Shown here one piece after another: positions 45,721 to 57,940 of a stretch of DNA of 64,000 bases. The translations under genes were made by a program, and so were the position numbers. The notes under the pieces are model-generated. The model did not search any database. It was not told the DNA's origin and saw only the letters and a list, made by a program, of their open reading frames with translations. How positions within the stretch are numbered: the first letter of the stretch is position 1; each line of letters opens with the position of its first letter. This DNA is from Hyparrhenia diplandra (Eukaryota > Streptophyta > Magnoliopsida > Poales > Poaceae). The stretch covers positions 372,001-436,000 of the forward strand of contig JADLZK010010166.1 in assembly GCA_015847255.1 (NCBI GenBank), in the 5' to 3' direction.

Positions 45721-47710
45721 ATGCAGAATCAAAGTCGCCTGATGTGTTATTATATATAATACGATGAAACGCTGCAGCTTGGCGGCTAGTTGAGGGCTTG
45801 ATGAGGCCGAATCGGAGTCGGCATCTATATCTATCGATCACATAGGTTTCTCCATCTGTTCTTTTCTCGAATACGCAAAAGACTTATCGATCTTGAAAGC
45901 TCTACTCTTGGTTTTTCCAGTGAGCAGAAATGACGGTTCATGGCGATTAGATCCTCGAGACCACCGTCCGTATGATCCCAAAGCCTGTTTTTGGCAGGAT
46001 CAAATGAATCGGATAAGCAAGTGAGGTCTAAGCAAGTAAAGTACGTAATAATGGTGAGGTTTGTCCATACGTAATTAAGTTGAGCGAACAGCTACCTAGC
46101 TGCAACAAGGGTTATGTCGTTACGTTCTAGAAGCAAGGTGACAGGCTCGATCAGTCATGTCACTGCAACAACATAGTACTATGTGTACTCTATATAATAA
46201 GTACTACTACACACACCCTAGTTGGCAAGCAATGCAAGGTTGGCCGGCCTCTCGATCCATGACCTCTTCTACGAAGATAGTACTAGTAGGTTCAATTTGT
46301 CTCTTGCGTCCCCATGCTAGACAGAATATAGTTCAGAGCTTACAGCATCTTATGGTGTGTATGCCTAACTTGCTCTTTCTTTATAGATTAAGTACTATGA
46401 AATACATATATGGAATGATGAAATGGCAATGTGTATATGTATATATATCTTGTTATTAAAGCTTTTGTGCCATGTCAGTACGTAGTTCGAGGTAGTTAAG
46501 GTTTGTTTATTTGTTAGTTATTAATTAGGCTCTAATAATCATCGTCATTTGTATGCTCTACGGCCGTCTTTTTTTTTCTCGATCGTGCCATTCACCTGTA
46601 TTTCATTTAATAAGAGAAAAAAAATCACAAACACATACAAATGCACGAGTATGACGTCGAGAAGACATGGCCTGACACACTTCCTATCTGCTGGATCCAA
46701 AAGTATTGGTTACATTGAGAAAACATTTTGCGACCATAACGAAACAACTAGCGAGACATCCTTTTGAAACCTGCCTGGATCCACTCCTTGGCTTCTACGG
46801 CCGTCTAGTTCTCCGTAGCGGATGTTTGGCTACCTCTTGCACTCTTCTTGGCAGATGCTCTACGGTCGTTTGCCGAGGCGGATATATTTTGCCGCCATCG
46901 CGGATGCTTTTACCGGGGCGGACGGTACATCGAGCTAATTTTAACTGCTGGCGCCGGCCGTCATTCCTGAAGACAAAGCCCGTCCCATGAGAATAAACGT
47001 AGTATGAACGCCGGTAAAAGTTAACAAGAAGTAAAGATGGACAAGAGAAATCTATGTCCACCAAAATGGCCACTGAATTTTCGAGGACCACGTCAGGATC
47101 AAAAATCTCTGCCCTCGCCTCGATCGACAACAAAAGTACAGCGCCGATGAAAAACGTCGACATGTAGCTCTCTCCCTCTATCATTATTCTCACAGTAGTA
47201 AAACGACATAAGCTGGAAACTGCGGCACATATGCCATATCTTCAGTTCTTCTTGTTGGCCACAGTTTAAAAAGGACAGGTTCTTGTTGGCCACGAGAAGC
47301 AGCTACCGTATATATCGATCTTGGAGCTACTGAGCATGCATGTGCCGGGAACGAACAATGGGTCAATGAGATTGTTGTCAAAAAAAAAAAAAATAAAGTC
47401 AATGAGAGAGGTTGTGGTGCTGTGGCATCAGCAGTTTCAATCGAAACTAATAAATGAATAAAGAAAAGGCATGCATTTTTGCTAACGACGCGGCGACGGC
47501 AGCGACGACGTGGCGGAGGCCATGGCCCGTCGCCTTCCTTGTGGACGAGAGGGAATTGATGGAAGCTATGGCAGCGCGGTGGTGGCCGGAGAGCGATGGA
47601 GCAAGGGGAGAGTCGTCGAAGAAGACACGCGGGAGAGCGAGCGAACCAACAACAAGGAGCATTGCAGTAGTCATTGAATGATCCATGATATATGATGTGG
47701 TTGATCCATC
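45721..47710 (-). repeat. Tandem unit R3 (gene-like, function unknown)
   Basis: Third copy. Landmarks: GAGGCCGAATCGGAGTCGGC; CATGGCGATTAGATCCTCG (about 45939); CTGCAACAAGGGTTATG; ACAGAATATAGTTCAGAGC; TGTCCACCAAAATGGCCACT (about 47055); GAGGCCATGGCCCGTCGCC. Minus-strand frames: MASATSSLPSPRR near 47530-47490, VLENSVAILVDIDFS near 47095-47050, and FDPAKN...DGGLEDLIAM near 45990-45940. No domain assigned. Confidence 0.5.
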
Positions 47711-48146
47711 CAAGAACAGCAGCAGCGCCTGCATGCCGTCCTTGGACAAGACACGTCGTCGTTCCTGCCTGCGATTGGTTGCTTATTACTTACATGATCG
47801 AGTCTTTAGTCTACATTGGACCTAGCTTCTACAATAGTCCTTCCATACCAAATTGTCGAGCTAAGCTATCTAATCTATATCTATATACCTACTAATAAAA
47901 AGAGAAAAATTTTCATTCACCTTTTTTTTCCACCCTTTTTCTGCTTGCTCTCACCGAGTCCGACTCAACTTCGACGCCGGTCTACCATCGCCTCCGCCAT
48001 TTTTCTGTCCAACTGTTTGATTTTTTCTGTCCATCCGGCTTTGTCCTTCTCGGTCTCGCACTCCCTATGCTGATCTAATTAATCCTACTAGGAGTGGGAA
48101 CCCTGACGCCATGCACTTGCTTCTTTTCTGACGAGCCAAGGCGTCG

Positions 48147-48482
48147 GTGGTGGCCTCCCCAATGGCGCCGATGCTGATGTTGTTATTCCCAAGCAAGAAG
48201 GTGTTGCGCTTCGTGGGGGACACCTCAGCGACCGAGAAGGACATGCAGCTCATGGTCCTAATGCACGCCCGAAACAACATTATGCTCGCCTCGGAGACCG
48301 CCGCCGTGCTTCTGCAGCGTACCTCCGCATCATCTACGCGTCGAGCCGAGAGCAGGGATCGGGCCCGCGAGAGAGGACAAGGAGGCGGTGCCGGCGCAGG
48401 TCTAGGAGCACATGTCGCTGGAGACCAGAGAGAGGCGACTCCTCTCACCAGCACACAAGTGATATGGAAGCTCCGTTCGTGA
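48147..48482 (+). CDS. Hypothetical open frame, weak
   Basis: About 111 codons beginning MVASPMAPMLMLLFPSKK and containing MHARNNIMLASETAAVLLQR, then a Gly/Arg-rich tail. The central piece faintly resembles a DUF599-like core, but I would not rely on it. No splice signals or paralogue in the window support it. Confidence 0.15.
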   Translation: MVASPMAPMLMLLFPSKKVLRFVGDTSATEKDMQLMVLMHARNNIMLASETAAVLLQRTSASSTRRAESRDRARERGQGGGAGAGLGAHVAGDQREATPLTSTQVIWKLRS

Positions 48483-49357
48483 GAGGAATGTGAGATAGAA
48501 CGAGAAAGGAGGTGAACGTGTTCCACGAGAAGCAAATGACCAAAAGGATAAGACCAAGGCTGCGGAGGCCTCATCGGCTTACGTCTTGGTGCAGCGCACG
48601 AACATATTTTGCTAGTATAATAGAAAAGTCAGTAAGACTTATAATTTGGAATCGGGGGAGTACCACGCGCGAAAACACGTGGTGTTTTAGTGTTGGTCAT
48701 ACCATGTCCAGTAATTTTTTTGGTTGCTTATCGTGTTGTGTAGCATGTATATAATTACATTCATGTTCTAGTAGAGATCTTATTTTAACTTTTAATGTAA
48801 TCGTTACAGGAGTGATGAGAATAACATAACATTTTCATTTAATTAATTATATATGCATGCATAAATATACATAACATAGTCTAGTACCAGATCACACTGC
48901 TAGTATATATATTTAATTAACAAATACTCGATTCTATATAGTGACGTCTGACGTGTTGCAACATGCACGCAATGTCACCGTCGCGGAAGGGATCTTGGGC
49001 ATGCTCGATTCTACTGGGTGTTGCGACTGCCGCACTGGCGCTAAGCACTTGTACTTATCACCTTTTATAACACCCCTACTATCACTACGCTACAAAGTGC
49101 CAAATGGGAGTATAGTATTATCAGCTAGCGACTAGGAGCATCTGACATGAAAACTATAGTATATAGTTGCTTAATCGCGATAATGGGGGCGCAATTATCA
49201 ATGTTTGGACCGTATCCGCTTGGCGACTATCCATAGTATATATACATATATATATATTTTGCTTATTCTTGTTTTATCTGTGACGGCTCCCTGTCTCCTT
49301 AGCACATGCATGGGCTATTGGGCATATGCACACCTATATCTCTCCCCAGCTCCCCAG

Positions 49358-49440
49358 ATCCAGTCATGCATCCTTCTCAAAAAAAAAAAAAAAAAAAAAA
49401 AGAAGAAGAAGAAGAAGAAGATCCAGTCATGCATCCTGCT
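49358..49440 (+). repeat. Poly(A)-(GAA)n tract between 19-bp direct repeats
   Basis: The 19-base sequence agatccagtcatgcatcct occurs on both sides (about 49356 and 49419) of a tract consisting of TCTC, about 24 A and about six GAA units. This looks like a retroposition event that left little more than a tail, with its target-site duplication. Confidence 0.65.
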
Positions 49441-50939
49441 GCAGGGGAGCTACGACCCTTCTTATTAACTGAGTAGTTGCATGGTTTAAAAATTGTTATT
49501 AGCTGATTAATTAGATACAGTGCATGCATGATACATGTGCTCTTGGAGTGTGTCACATGTACATCATGTGTGTATAGAGTGGTTGTGGATGCTAGCAGCG
49601 TAATTACATACTTTGAGAGGAAGTTAGGTACGAAATAGACCAGCATATATATGCTTGTGGATGTTAATGTGTACTCGTATATATTGCACTAATGTAAATT
49701 AGACCTGCACACACATTTGACTATTTGACCAGGACGATTCCCCATATAGTGACTCTTTTTTAGGGATAAAGGGAGTAGGTGGTAGGTACACTTGGAAGAT
49801 TATCTACACATAAGCTACAATGTGCCACGATAAGGGCTTCCCCAATGCAAGATGATGGCGTAGTGCCTCAACATCCACCTGTGTGTCGAGGTTCCATGTC
49901 ATCAAGAGTTTGGCCTCGCGGGTGACAAATCCTCTTGCAGAGAGCCGATATCCTCGGCTGACAAAAAGCTTTTTTTTTTTTTTTGAATTGTCGGTGACAA
50001 AAAGCTAAAGCTACGAGCAAAACGCGTTGGGAAAAGAAAGGAGGTGCTTGGGGAGCAGAGGATCGAAGCACAAAAAGACTATTGCATTCACTGCCAAAAG
50101 TCGTGACGAAAAGGCAACCGCTCATTGCTTGCGATGGAGAATAGGCATGGCTGGTGTTTGCTTGCATGAGTGGACCTACCAATTTGCTCGGGGCAACACG
50201 GTGCTGTTAGCCAGCGTTGGCCGTGCCCTAAACCCCTGCATTTCAAGGAGACCTTTTGATGGGGAGTTAATAGAAATGGTAGAAACAGGTAACAGAGTGA
50301 TATTTTGATTTTTTTAAAAAAGCTGGATGTACTTTTCCATGCTATTTTTACAAACTTATTACATCCGAACTTGCACATAACAAGTTGTATATTCTGTAGT
50401 ATACTATTTGCAGATGAAAGTCCATCCATGGATGCCAGCGCGCCAACCATGCTCTTATTTTGTTGTCAAAAGAAAAAAAAACCATGCTCTTATTTATTTT
50501 TGCCCCCATTGTATTCCTCTCTTCGTTCCTAGCTCCTGAATAAATTTCATCTCAAAAACAGGGAGAGAGCCACCTTTCATTCCAAAGTGCAACAACAGCC
50601 GCCACTTGTGAACCCCCAAAAAAAGTGTGTGCACTTTTATACAGTAGCTGTAATGATGTGTGTGTACGCCACTTGTGACGCCATCCCATCGAAAGGCTGG
50701 TGATGCGTCCACGTGCACCTCCAAATCAACGGCCCAAACTCCCCAGCCACCCATTTAAACCACACCACACCACACGAGAGCCGAGCCACTATCCATTCCG
50801 AGGCCTCCCTCCCTCGACGCGCCCGACCTCCCACCGCCGCGCCGCGCCGCCTCCGCCGGCCCGCCCTCCCCTCGTCTACTCCCGCCGCCGCTCGCGCGCG
50901 CAACCCTTCACTTCATCCCCTTCCGCACCGCGCGCCGGA

Positions 50940-53789
50940 ATGGCTGCGGGCTCGTCGTCCGCGGTCTGGGCCGCGCACCACCACGCCAGCAACGGCGGCG
51001 GCGGTGGGCGCAGGTTCCACCACCGCCCACGCCGCGTCCTCCTTCCCCGCCGCTCCCCACTCGGCGGGTTGGCGCGTCGTCCCTGTCACGTCCGCCACGC
51101 GCCGCCAGCAGCCTGGCGGCGCCGGCGGTGGCGGTGAGGACGGCGTCGGAGGAGGCCGTGTATGAGGTGGTGCTGCGTCAGGCGGCGCTCGTGAAGACCG
51201 CGGCGGCGCTCTCGACGACGAGGCCGCGGCGACAGAAGCAGCAGCAGCCGCGGTGGGCGGAGGAAGAAGATAAGGAGAAGGACGGCGAGGGAGGAGGATG
51301 GGGTCGTTGGATGGGGCCTCCTTGGCGACGCTTATGATCGGTGCGGTGAGGTCTGCGCTGAGTATGCCAAGACCTTCTACCTCGGTCAGTGCTCACTGCC
51401 TACCCCACCACCCCCCACTCCTTGTTGTTGTTGTTCTTCTTCAGTATTAGAAACACTATCGGAGTATCTTATCAGTGCTAGTTAGTGCTGCTACATGTTA
51501 ACAATTTAATAAGTATCTATCTATCTCTTCATTGCATTGCATATAGTACTGGACTACTGGTACTAGAATTTGATTACTTAACAGGCCCCAATGGAACAAG
51601 CCAAGTGGAGGAGACATTTTCTAGTTAGAGAATGCGATTCTGCTGTAGTGCGTGCGATTGAGGCCGGGAGTCATTCTCTGTCTTTTCACTGAATGAATAG
51701 CTTCTTATTAAGAGTGTGTGTGGTCATCAGTGCTGTGCTGCAACGACGACCCACATGAGTAAGGATCTCTGGAGGTCTCTCAGCAACATGGCAACTGCAC
51801 ATGTTTGCAGAGATCCTGCTGCCGATCGATCGACCTCGGTAGGTAACAAGAAGATAGTGTGCACGTGGGTGCTGGGTGCCTCTCTCTTTATCTCTCGATG
51901 GGAGGGGACAAATAATCAATCAATCTTAACGGCTGTCTGCTGTCTGTTTTCAAGCTGTCGAATTGTGGCCGACTATATACTGGCAAACTGATATATAGTA
52001 CTAGCTAGGTTCCTTGAATCAGGTTATATCTGGTTATGGCTGGATTGGTTGGCTTCTGGATTGGTTGGCATGGGTGGGCTTTAGGTGATCTGGAGACGCA
52101 TGGGCTTGATTTAATCCCTTTGTGTTTTCTCATTCTTTTAATCGCGCTCTCTAGATCTCTCTGACGACCTTTACAAACTGATGAATGAATGGTTTTTCTA
52201 TTGCCTTGACCATATGGCAGAGCCTATGGCTATGGGTAGCAGCAACATCAATGTTAATACTGAGATTTTGTTAACTGTAAAATTTTCTTTTTGAAACGAT
52301 ATCATCTGTATCATGTACCGTGTCGCGGCTCATGTTTCCTTCGGTTTACCTTTCATCAGGCACACAGCTCATGACTCCTGAGAGGCGCAAAGCCGTCTGG
52401 GCCATCTACGGTACGAATTATAAATATATATGCTGCGGGGGTTTACTTATCCTATTGCTTGTGTCCAAACAAACAATTACTGTCATTCTTGTTTGTGACG
52501 TCGTTGATTCTTAAGTAACAAACATATATGTTTTCTTTCCCTTCTGCTGTTCTGCAGTGTGGTGCAGAAGAACTGACGAGCTAGTGGACGGTCCTAATGC
52601 ATCTTACATTACGCCAACTGCTCTTGACCGCTGGGAGAAGCGACTGGAGGATCTCTTCGAAGGCCGCCCGTACGATATGTATGATGCTGCCCTCTCAGAC
52701 ACCGTGTCAAAGTTCCCCGTTGATATCCAGGTAAATCCATCTACCAACTGAAAACGTCTGAAGATCTGCCAAAAAGATACTACCACATACTAGTAGATTT
52801 AGCAATTACTGCAATTTACTGACTGTTCTGCGATGTCACAATTTCTATCCTTTGCAGCCGTTCAAAGATATGATCGAAGGAATGAGGCTTGACCTGTGGA
52901 AGTCTAGGTACATGACCTTTGATGAGCTCTACCTCTACTGCTACTACGTCGCTGGCACGGTTGGCCTCATGACGGTTCCTGTCATGGGCATTGCCCCTGA
53001 CTCCAAGGCCTCAACTGAGAGCGTGTACAATGCTGCACTGGCTCTTGGCATTGCTAACCAGCTGACGAATATTCTCAGAGATGTAGGCGAAGAGTAAGTA
53101 CTCGCTTTATCCACACCTAGGCATATAATTATACTACATCTGTTTGATACGGCGCCCAATAATTTTTTTATATCAAACACTTGTGCGATACAATCTAGTC
53201 CAGGATTTAATAGTCAAAGTGGTAGAGGCGTACTGTATTTTACTGTCTATTTGTTTGTGAACTTGTCGCTGTTCAGAATATTTTTTTCGTTTCTTGATTG
53301 TGATGTAGTTTGTTTCTTGTTGTGGATGGATTCAGTGCGAGGAGGGGCAGAATATACCTTCCATTGGATGAGCTTGCGCAAGCAGGTCTGACAGAAGAGG
53401 ACATATTCAGAGGGAAAGTGACAGATAAGTGGAGGAGGTTCATGAAGGGCCAGATTCAGCGAGCCCGTTTGTTCTTTGATGAGTCTGAGAAGGGCGTTGC
53501 CCATCTAGACGCTGCTAGCAGATGGCCGGTACGTGAGCCTAGAAATTCTCTCTTTCATTTATATGTCTGCAATTTTACTTTTCAGGAGAAGCGGTGTTTT
53601 TTTACAGTCTCTAAATCGCTTACAATTGTTTGGTTGCAGGTTCTCGCGTCTCTGTGGCTGTACAGGTAGATCCTTGACGCCATTGAGGCAAACGACTACG
53701 ATAACTTTACCAAGCGTGCCTATGTAGGCAAGGCAAGGAAGCTGCTGTCATTACCGGTTGCCTATGCAAGGGCAGCTGTTGCGTCATGA
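50940..53789 (+). CDS. PSY2: Phytoene synthase, grass PSY2 type, with reading-frame damage
   Basis: Phytoene synthase condenses two geranylgeranyl diphosphates to phytoene, the first committed step of plastid carotenoid synthesis. Six exons: 50940-51384, 52360-52410, 52558-52730, 52858-53093, 53336-53528 and 53640-53789, all with GT/AG borders. The start [12 protein letters not shown], followed by [19 protein letters not shown], is PSY2-like. Both Asp-rich substrate-Mg motifs are intact (TDELVD in exon 3, LRDVGED across exons 4/5), as are [15 protein letters not shown] and [12 protein letters not shown]. Exon 1 changes frame twice: about -1 near 51035-51050, and back near 51300-51320. As read, translation from the ATG stops at 51137. 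In exon 6, TAG at 53667-53669 replaces the expected Gln codon in LWLYRQILDAIE, removing the last 39 or so residues; the conserved tail to TGA at 53789 is still readable. Identity is certain; function as read is doubtful. Confidence 0.93.
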
Positions 53790-54892
53790 ACCATCCCTAG
53801 AGCAGATTTTTTTAATTTTTTTTATATGTAAACCCACTTTGTTTTTTCACCCTTTTCATTTTTTTTTGGCTTGGTCTCTTGTGTATATAATCAGCTTTAG
53901 CTGCCTGCATGGCATAAGCCTTGCCTGTCACACACACAGTTCTTAGTTCAGGCCCAGGGGACTGATTCCATGTCCCTCAATACTCCGCTCTTGTTACCAT
54001 TAATTACCACAAGGAATGAAGAATTAGAATTCAAGAAGGATACTTGACAATTGTCATGTATGATCTGTGTGCATTTATCTTCAGAATTCAGGCTCACCAG
54101 CTTGATTACAGTGTGAACCTCAGAGGCTTCTCAGGTGCTCTGTTTTGCGTAAAATCAGTGACTTAAATAATCTTGTGTTTCCCGAAGTAAATGACGCGTT
54201 ATGTCGTTAACACAATACTAACATTTTTAACATGATGGTCTGAGGCTCTGAACAAGTTTGGCTCCAGTTCTTTGTGACGGCCCAAACTGGCACCTCCAAT
54301 CCCTTTCTTGACTGGTCTGCTCTGCATTTGGTTTAGATCTGTGGTGGGCTTGTGGCTGATGCAGCTCAGACTGCAGTGGCCAAGAACCTTGGAAGCGGCC
54401 ACGCGCTGCAAGTGGCACCCACGACTGGGAGAGAGGCCACAATGTCGGCCACATCTGTGACACAACGGCGTGGCCGGCCTGGCTGTTGCTGACCGTGCTC
54501 TGGTTTTTCACCTCCAACTCTGAATACCGGACACACAGCACCTTGTACAGTATATATACTGGAAAATTAGGTAACTGAATGATTCAATACTGAATTGAAA
54601 ACATGTCGACAATACTATCTAGCAGACATCTCTCTAAAATAAATGGCAGGAGGAAAAACAGCATCATGAACTCAGTTAAAATGATTAAAGGTCACACAAA
54701 AATTGAGCAGCAGAACCCACAATCTATACAGCAGCATATCTCAAAACCTGGTAAAGAACATAATAACGATGCTAAAACAGCATAAGCTGTTTGACCAGCC
54801 TCCAACTGTTTTTTTTTACAACACATCTATCTTAACACTTAAATGCCCACTTTGCAGTGTTAATACTGCGAAAGAACAAGCATGAAACAGTA
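53790..54892. other. Convergent intergenic region
   Basis: 3' flank shared by PSY2 (+) and YIF1 (-). No further gene seen. A CT-rich/T-rich segment at 53805-53870 follows the PSY2 stop and may hold its 3' UTR. Confidence 0.5.
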
Positions 54893-55946
54893 TCATGCAC
54901 CTATACTGCCGAGCCAGAAGAACAGGGGAAACTGTGCTATTGCCATGAAGAGAAGGAAGTAATGCTGTCGTGACGAGTGTCTCTCGCTGCTTCTCATCTC
55001 AGTGAAGAGCACCCTCTTCATTGTCCTCACCAGGAACACTCCCATGCACAGGCTCATCCACGGCATCATTACATAGTATGAGTATGCCCATACAAGCCTT
55101 GCAACGATAGCAAGTGAAAGCCCAGCAAATAAATAGCCGCCATATGCTACCAAGTCGAGTAGTGGCACCTCACCGCCACCCATTGAGTAGAGCAGGCCTT
55201 TCAGGAGCATGAGCTGTAAACCCCATCCGATCAGTGCCCTTGTAAAGTGCAGATTTATAGCTTCTGGAGTAAACCTGCACAAGTATCATATACATTGATT
55301 AAATTAGAGACATTAGGTCAGAAGCTTTAGGAGATTAAGAAAAATTGTCAACAACTCACTTTCCCATGAAACCTAATGTAAACCCTGAAAAGAATGATGA
55401 AGCTTCCAAACGCCATGAATGGGATGTACAAATCTGGGGCGTTTATGTCATAGATTGGAGGTTTGTAGGACAAACGGCCACCAACCGGCTCACTTATTCG
55501 GGTCCAGTGCCCCTGCAAATAGAAGACGGGTTTATCTTGGCAAACTAGACTGAAGAACCAGATTTGTGAAGAATGAATGTTATTAGGAAATACTATGATT
55601 TACCCTGTGAAAGAATGGAAACAGTATAATTTTCAACTTGTTCGGACATATTGATCATTCACATGGAAGTAATACTGTGGGTTGGAGAAGTATCTATTGA
55701 TCTGCAAGAATTGAACCAATATTTAAAGAGAATGGAAGCAACAGAAATAAAGTATAAGGTTTGTTCGGGGATCCATACGTTGCTTTGCATGAATTCTGAA
55801 CTAGAACCGAGGAACTTCTCCCCATATACTCCTATCCCAGATCTGATGAGACCCGAGCTTGCACCATACAATGGATTGTCAAACTGTGGTTGAGAGTTCT
55901 GTTGGGGCATCTGCATCCCTGGAGGATTCCCATAATTATTATACAT
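54893..55946 (-). CDS. YIF1: YIF1-family Golgi/ER membrane protein
   Basis: YIF1 proteins are multi-pass membrane proteins of the early secretory pathway that partner YIP1 and Rab GTPases in ER-Golgi transport. Coding exons on the minus strand: 55946-55779, 55701-55604, 55512-55360 and 55274-54893. Exon 1 gives MYNNYGNPPGMQMPQQNSQP, then YGASSGLIRSGIGVYGEKFL, a family hallmark. Later exons give RYFSNPQYYFHVNDQYV, GHWTRISEPVGGRLSYKPPI and YDINAPDLYIPFMAFGS. The last exon has AYGGYLFAGLSLAIVARLVW, TMKRVLF and QHYFLLFMAIAQFPLFFWLG with several hydrophobic helices. Exon 2 lacks one base in CGAACAAG (about 55638) and exon 3 has an extra T in CTTTTCAGG (about 55390). The two breaks compensate, but the frame between them is wrong. 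A 5' UTR intron (55949-57307) precedes the ATG. Confidence 0.88.
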
Positions 55947-55948
55947 GG

Positions 55949-57307
55949 CTGCAGTGAAGAAGCAGTGATAGAAAAGAAGTTAGACCAAATGGTACTATGA
56001 TAGTTCATAACAGAGAGTTGACATATTTGCGGCAACAAATAAATAAGGATAACAGACATTAGCATGGTGTTACAGAAATCAAAGTTAAATATATGGGAGC
56101 TATTTAGGTCACTGCTAAGGCAGAAAGTTCTTTTTGTAGCTTTGCTTAATCCATAGGCATATATCACCATAAAAACAATTTCATACACCAATTTGTAACA
56201 ACAACAGATACAAGAAAATAGATGCTAAACGATAATGCAGTTATTATTCTACATTCTACACTACATCTGGAAGAGATAATTTCCAAACTGTAAAGATAAT
56301 TGAGAAAATCGACAGATCATCTCCCGGAAGTATATTATATAAGAAAGGTATATATATAATCAACTGGAAGTCAAATTCCAGTTACCGAGTCCAACTGATT
56401 TAGTTGCGCATAGTTGACACTTCTGTAAAAAGGGGTGACCTCAATCAAGATTATGTTCTATTCTAAGGCTAGCATCACATACGCACTCCATTTATCGATA
56501 AGTACAAGCAAATCAACCATCCTCATTTAGATGTACCAAAGCAGAAGCAGCTTGGCATACATTCAGCTAATTGTTTGACAGCAATACCATACCGATGCTG
56601 ATTTTTGTAGAAGCAGATAAATAGCAAACTATATTGCTTGGTCTTTCTATCCTATTCATCTCATGGAGGAGGAGGACAAGGAGCAGAGCATGTCATAAAA
56701 ATATTGAAATCCCATGTTTGTTCTACATGTTTCAATGCGTGGATGATAACAAGGCACTTCCTCCCTGTTCCAAATTGTGTGTCATTTAACATTTGTCCTA
56801 GCTTTGACCAAGTTTATAGAAGAACCATGAACAGGTAACAAGCTGCAGTTTTGTAGAATCCATGAACATTTAAAGGCATGTCACAGGAAAAAGGTACAGT
56901 ACAGTTGATTTTTTTTTTCAAAACTACATTGCTTCATCCAAACGCTTCATAGCTCTCGAAAAAAAGCATGGTACTTGTAACAATGAATAAATAAATAAAT
57001 GAATAAATACAAACAGGGCCCAATCTGTTCTGGTTTGCAGCAGCCGCACCTCGATTGGGTACCCAACTGATTCCTGTTCAGGGGCCAGGGCCAGAGGGCT
57101 GAACCGAGACCGGTCGATCTCCGAGCGAGCAGGGGAGAAGAACCTAATAACCGAAGTAAAACCAAACCGCGGGGGATTGGTGGGCGGACGGACGGATCCT
57201 AATTTCGCAGGGCACCACGAAAGGACGAGCGATTTGGGTCCGATTGAGCGAGCGAGCGAGCGAGGAATCGGGATCCACGGGAGGGAGATAGCAGGGAGAC
57301 GACTTAC
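55949..57307 (-). other. 5' UTR intron of YIF1
   Basis: Acceptor CACTGCAG lies two bases before the ATG, and a strong donor (GCAA|GTAAGT) is at 57307-57302. About 1.36 kb, AT-rich, no coding sequence. A half Stowaway-like piece (CTCCCTGTTCCAAATTGTGT...GCTTTGACCAAGTTTATAGA) lies at 56760-56825. Confidence 0.6.
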
Positions 57308-57545
57308 TTGCGAGCCGACGGAGGCGCGGCGGGCTGAGAGGGAGGGGGCCGGTCGCCGGAGACGCGTCGGGAGTCTGAGTCTGCCTTGGAGGCGGGTTCC
57401 TTCCTTCCTCGGTTCCTCCTCCTTCCCTCTGGTGGCCGTGGGGTCCACGAGGTGGGTCCGGATTCGTTTTCTTTTCTGTTTCCTTGGGCCGGAAGGAGAC
57501 GGTGGTCGGCCGGCTGACTGTGGGCCACTAAGTGCGTGGCCGCGA
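57308..57545 (-). promoter_or_regulatory. YIF1 5' leader exon and promoter
   Basis: A GC-rich block upstream of the donor at 57307 with a purine-rich leader (minus strand GAGGAGGAACCGAGGAAGG type). The transcription start was not located; no clear TATA box was seen. Confidence 0.4.
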
Positions 57546-57940
57546 TGACGTGTCCACACGAGCACGAATCACGGTCTCATGGCTTTCTGCTCCAGGCCCA
57601 TTTGGTTATGATTGGCCTGGCCCATGTTCCGCTGATCATTTGGACCGGGAAGGAAGTTACTCGACGCACGAACGGAGGCAGCAGGCTCAATCAAGCCCAC
57701 AAGACTATGCTGCGCTTCTTTGGGCTCCATTCCGTTCTGGGGCGCAATAGGCTCCAATTTTCGACCCAGACGTGTGACTTGTACACAGGCTAGGTTTTTT
57801 TTTATTATTATTATTATTTTTGGGTTAAAAACACGACTTGTTGATGCATGGCTTCATACCTTGCTAAAATTTATTGTTTGTAATATTAAACATATATATA
57901 ATAATAATGCTGTTGAAGGGCAAACTTGATGCGGTTGGCG
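57546..57940. other. Intergenic, no gene recognised
   Basis: Contains a T-run/(ATT)n tract at 57796-57822. No coding sequence is supported. Confidence 0.4.

Larger units (their letters stand above)
47711..50939. other. Mostly noncoding region upstream of PSY2
   Basis: No supportable conserved gene. It contains an open frame at 48147-48482, an A/GAA tract at 49377-49420 and AT-rich spacers. The last 200 bases before PSY2 (50740-50939) are GC-rich, with CCAC-rich stretches and a short TTTAAACC-type AT box at about 50754, consistent with a promoter/5' leader. Confidence 0.4.

Noticed and set aside
49358..49440. CRISPR-like or satellite array
   Set aside because: The repetition is mononucleotide/trinucleotide only, in a plant genome; it is a tail plus microsatellite.
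56924..57565. Minus-strand open frame of 213 codons upstream of YIF1
   Set aside because: It spans the 5' UTR intron donor (GTAAGT at 57302-57307) and the GC-rich leader; the translation is low-complexity.
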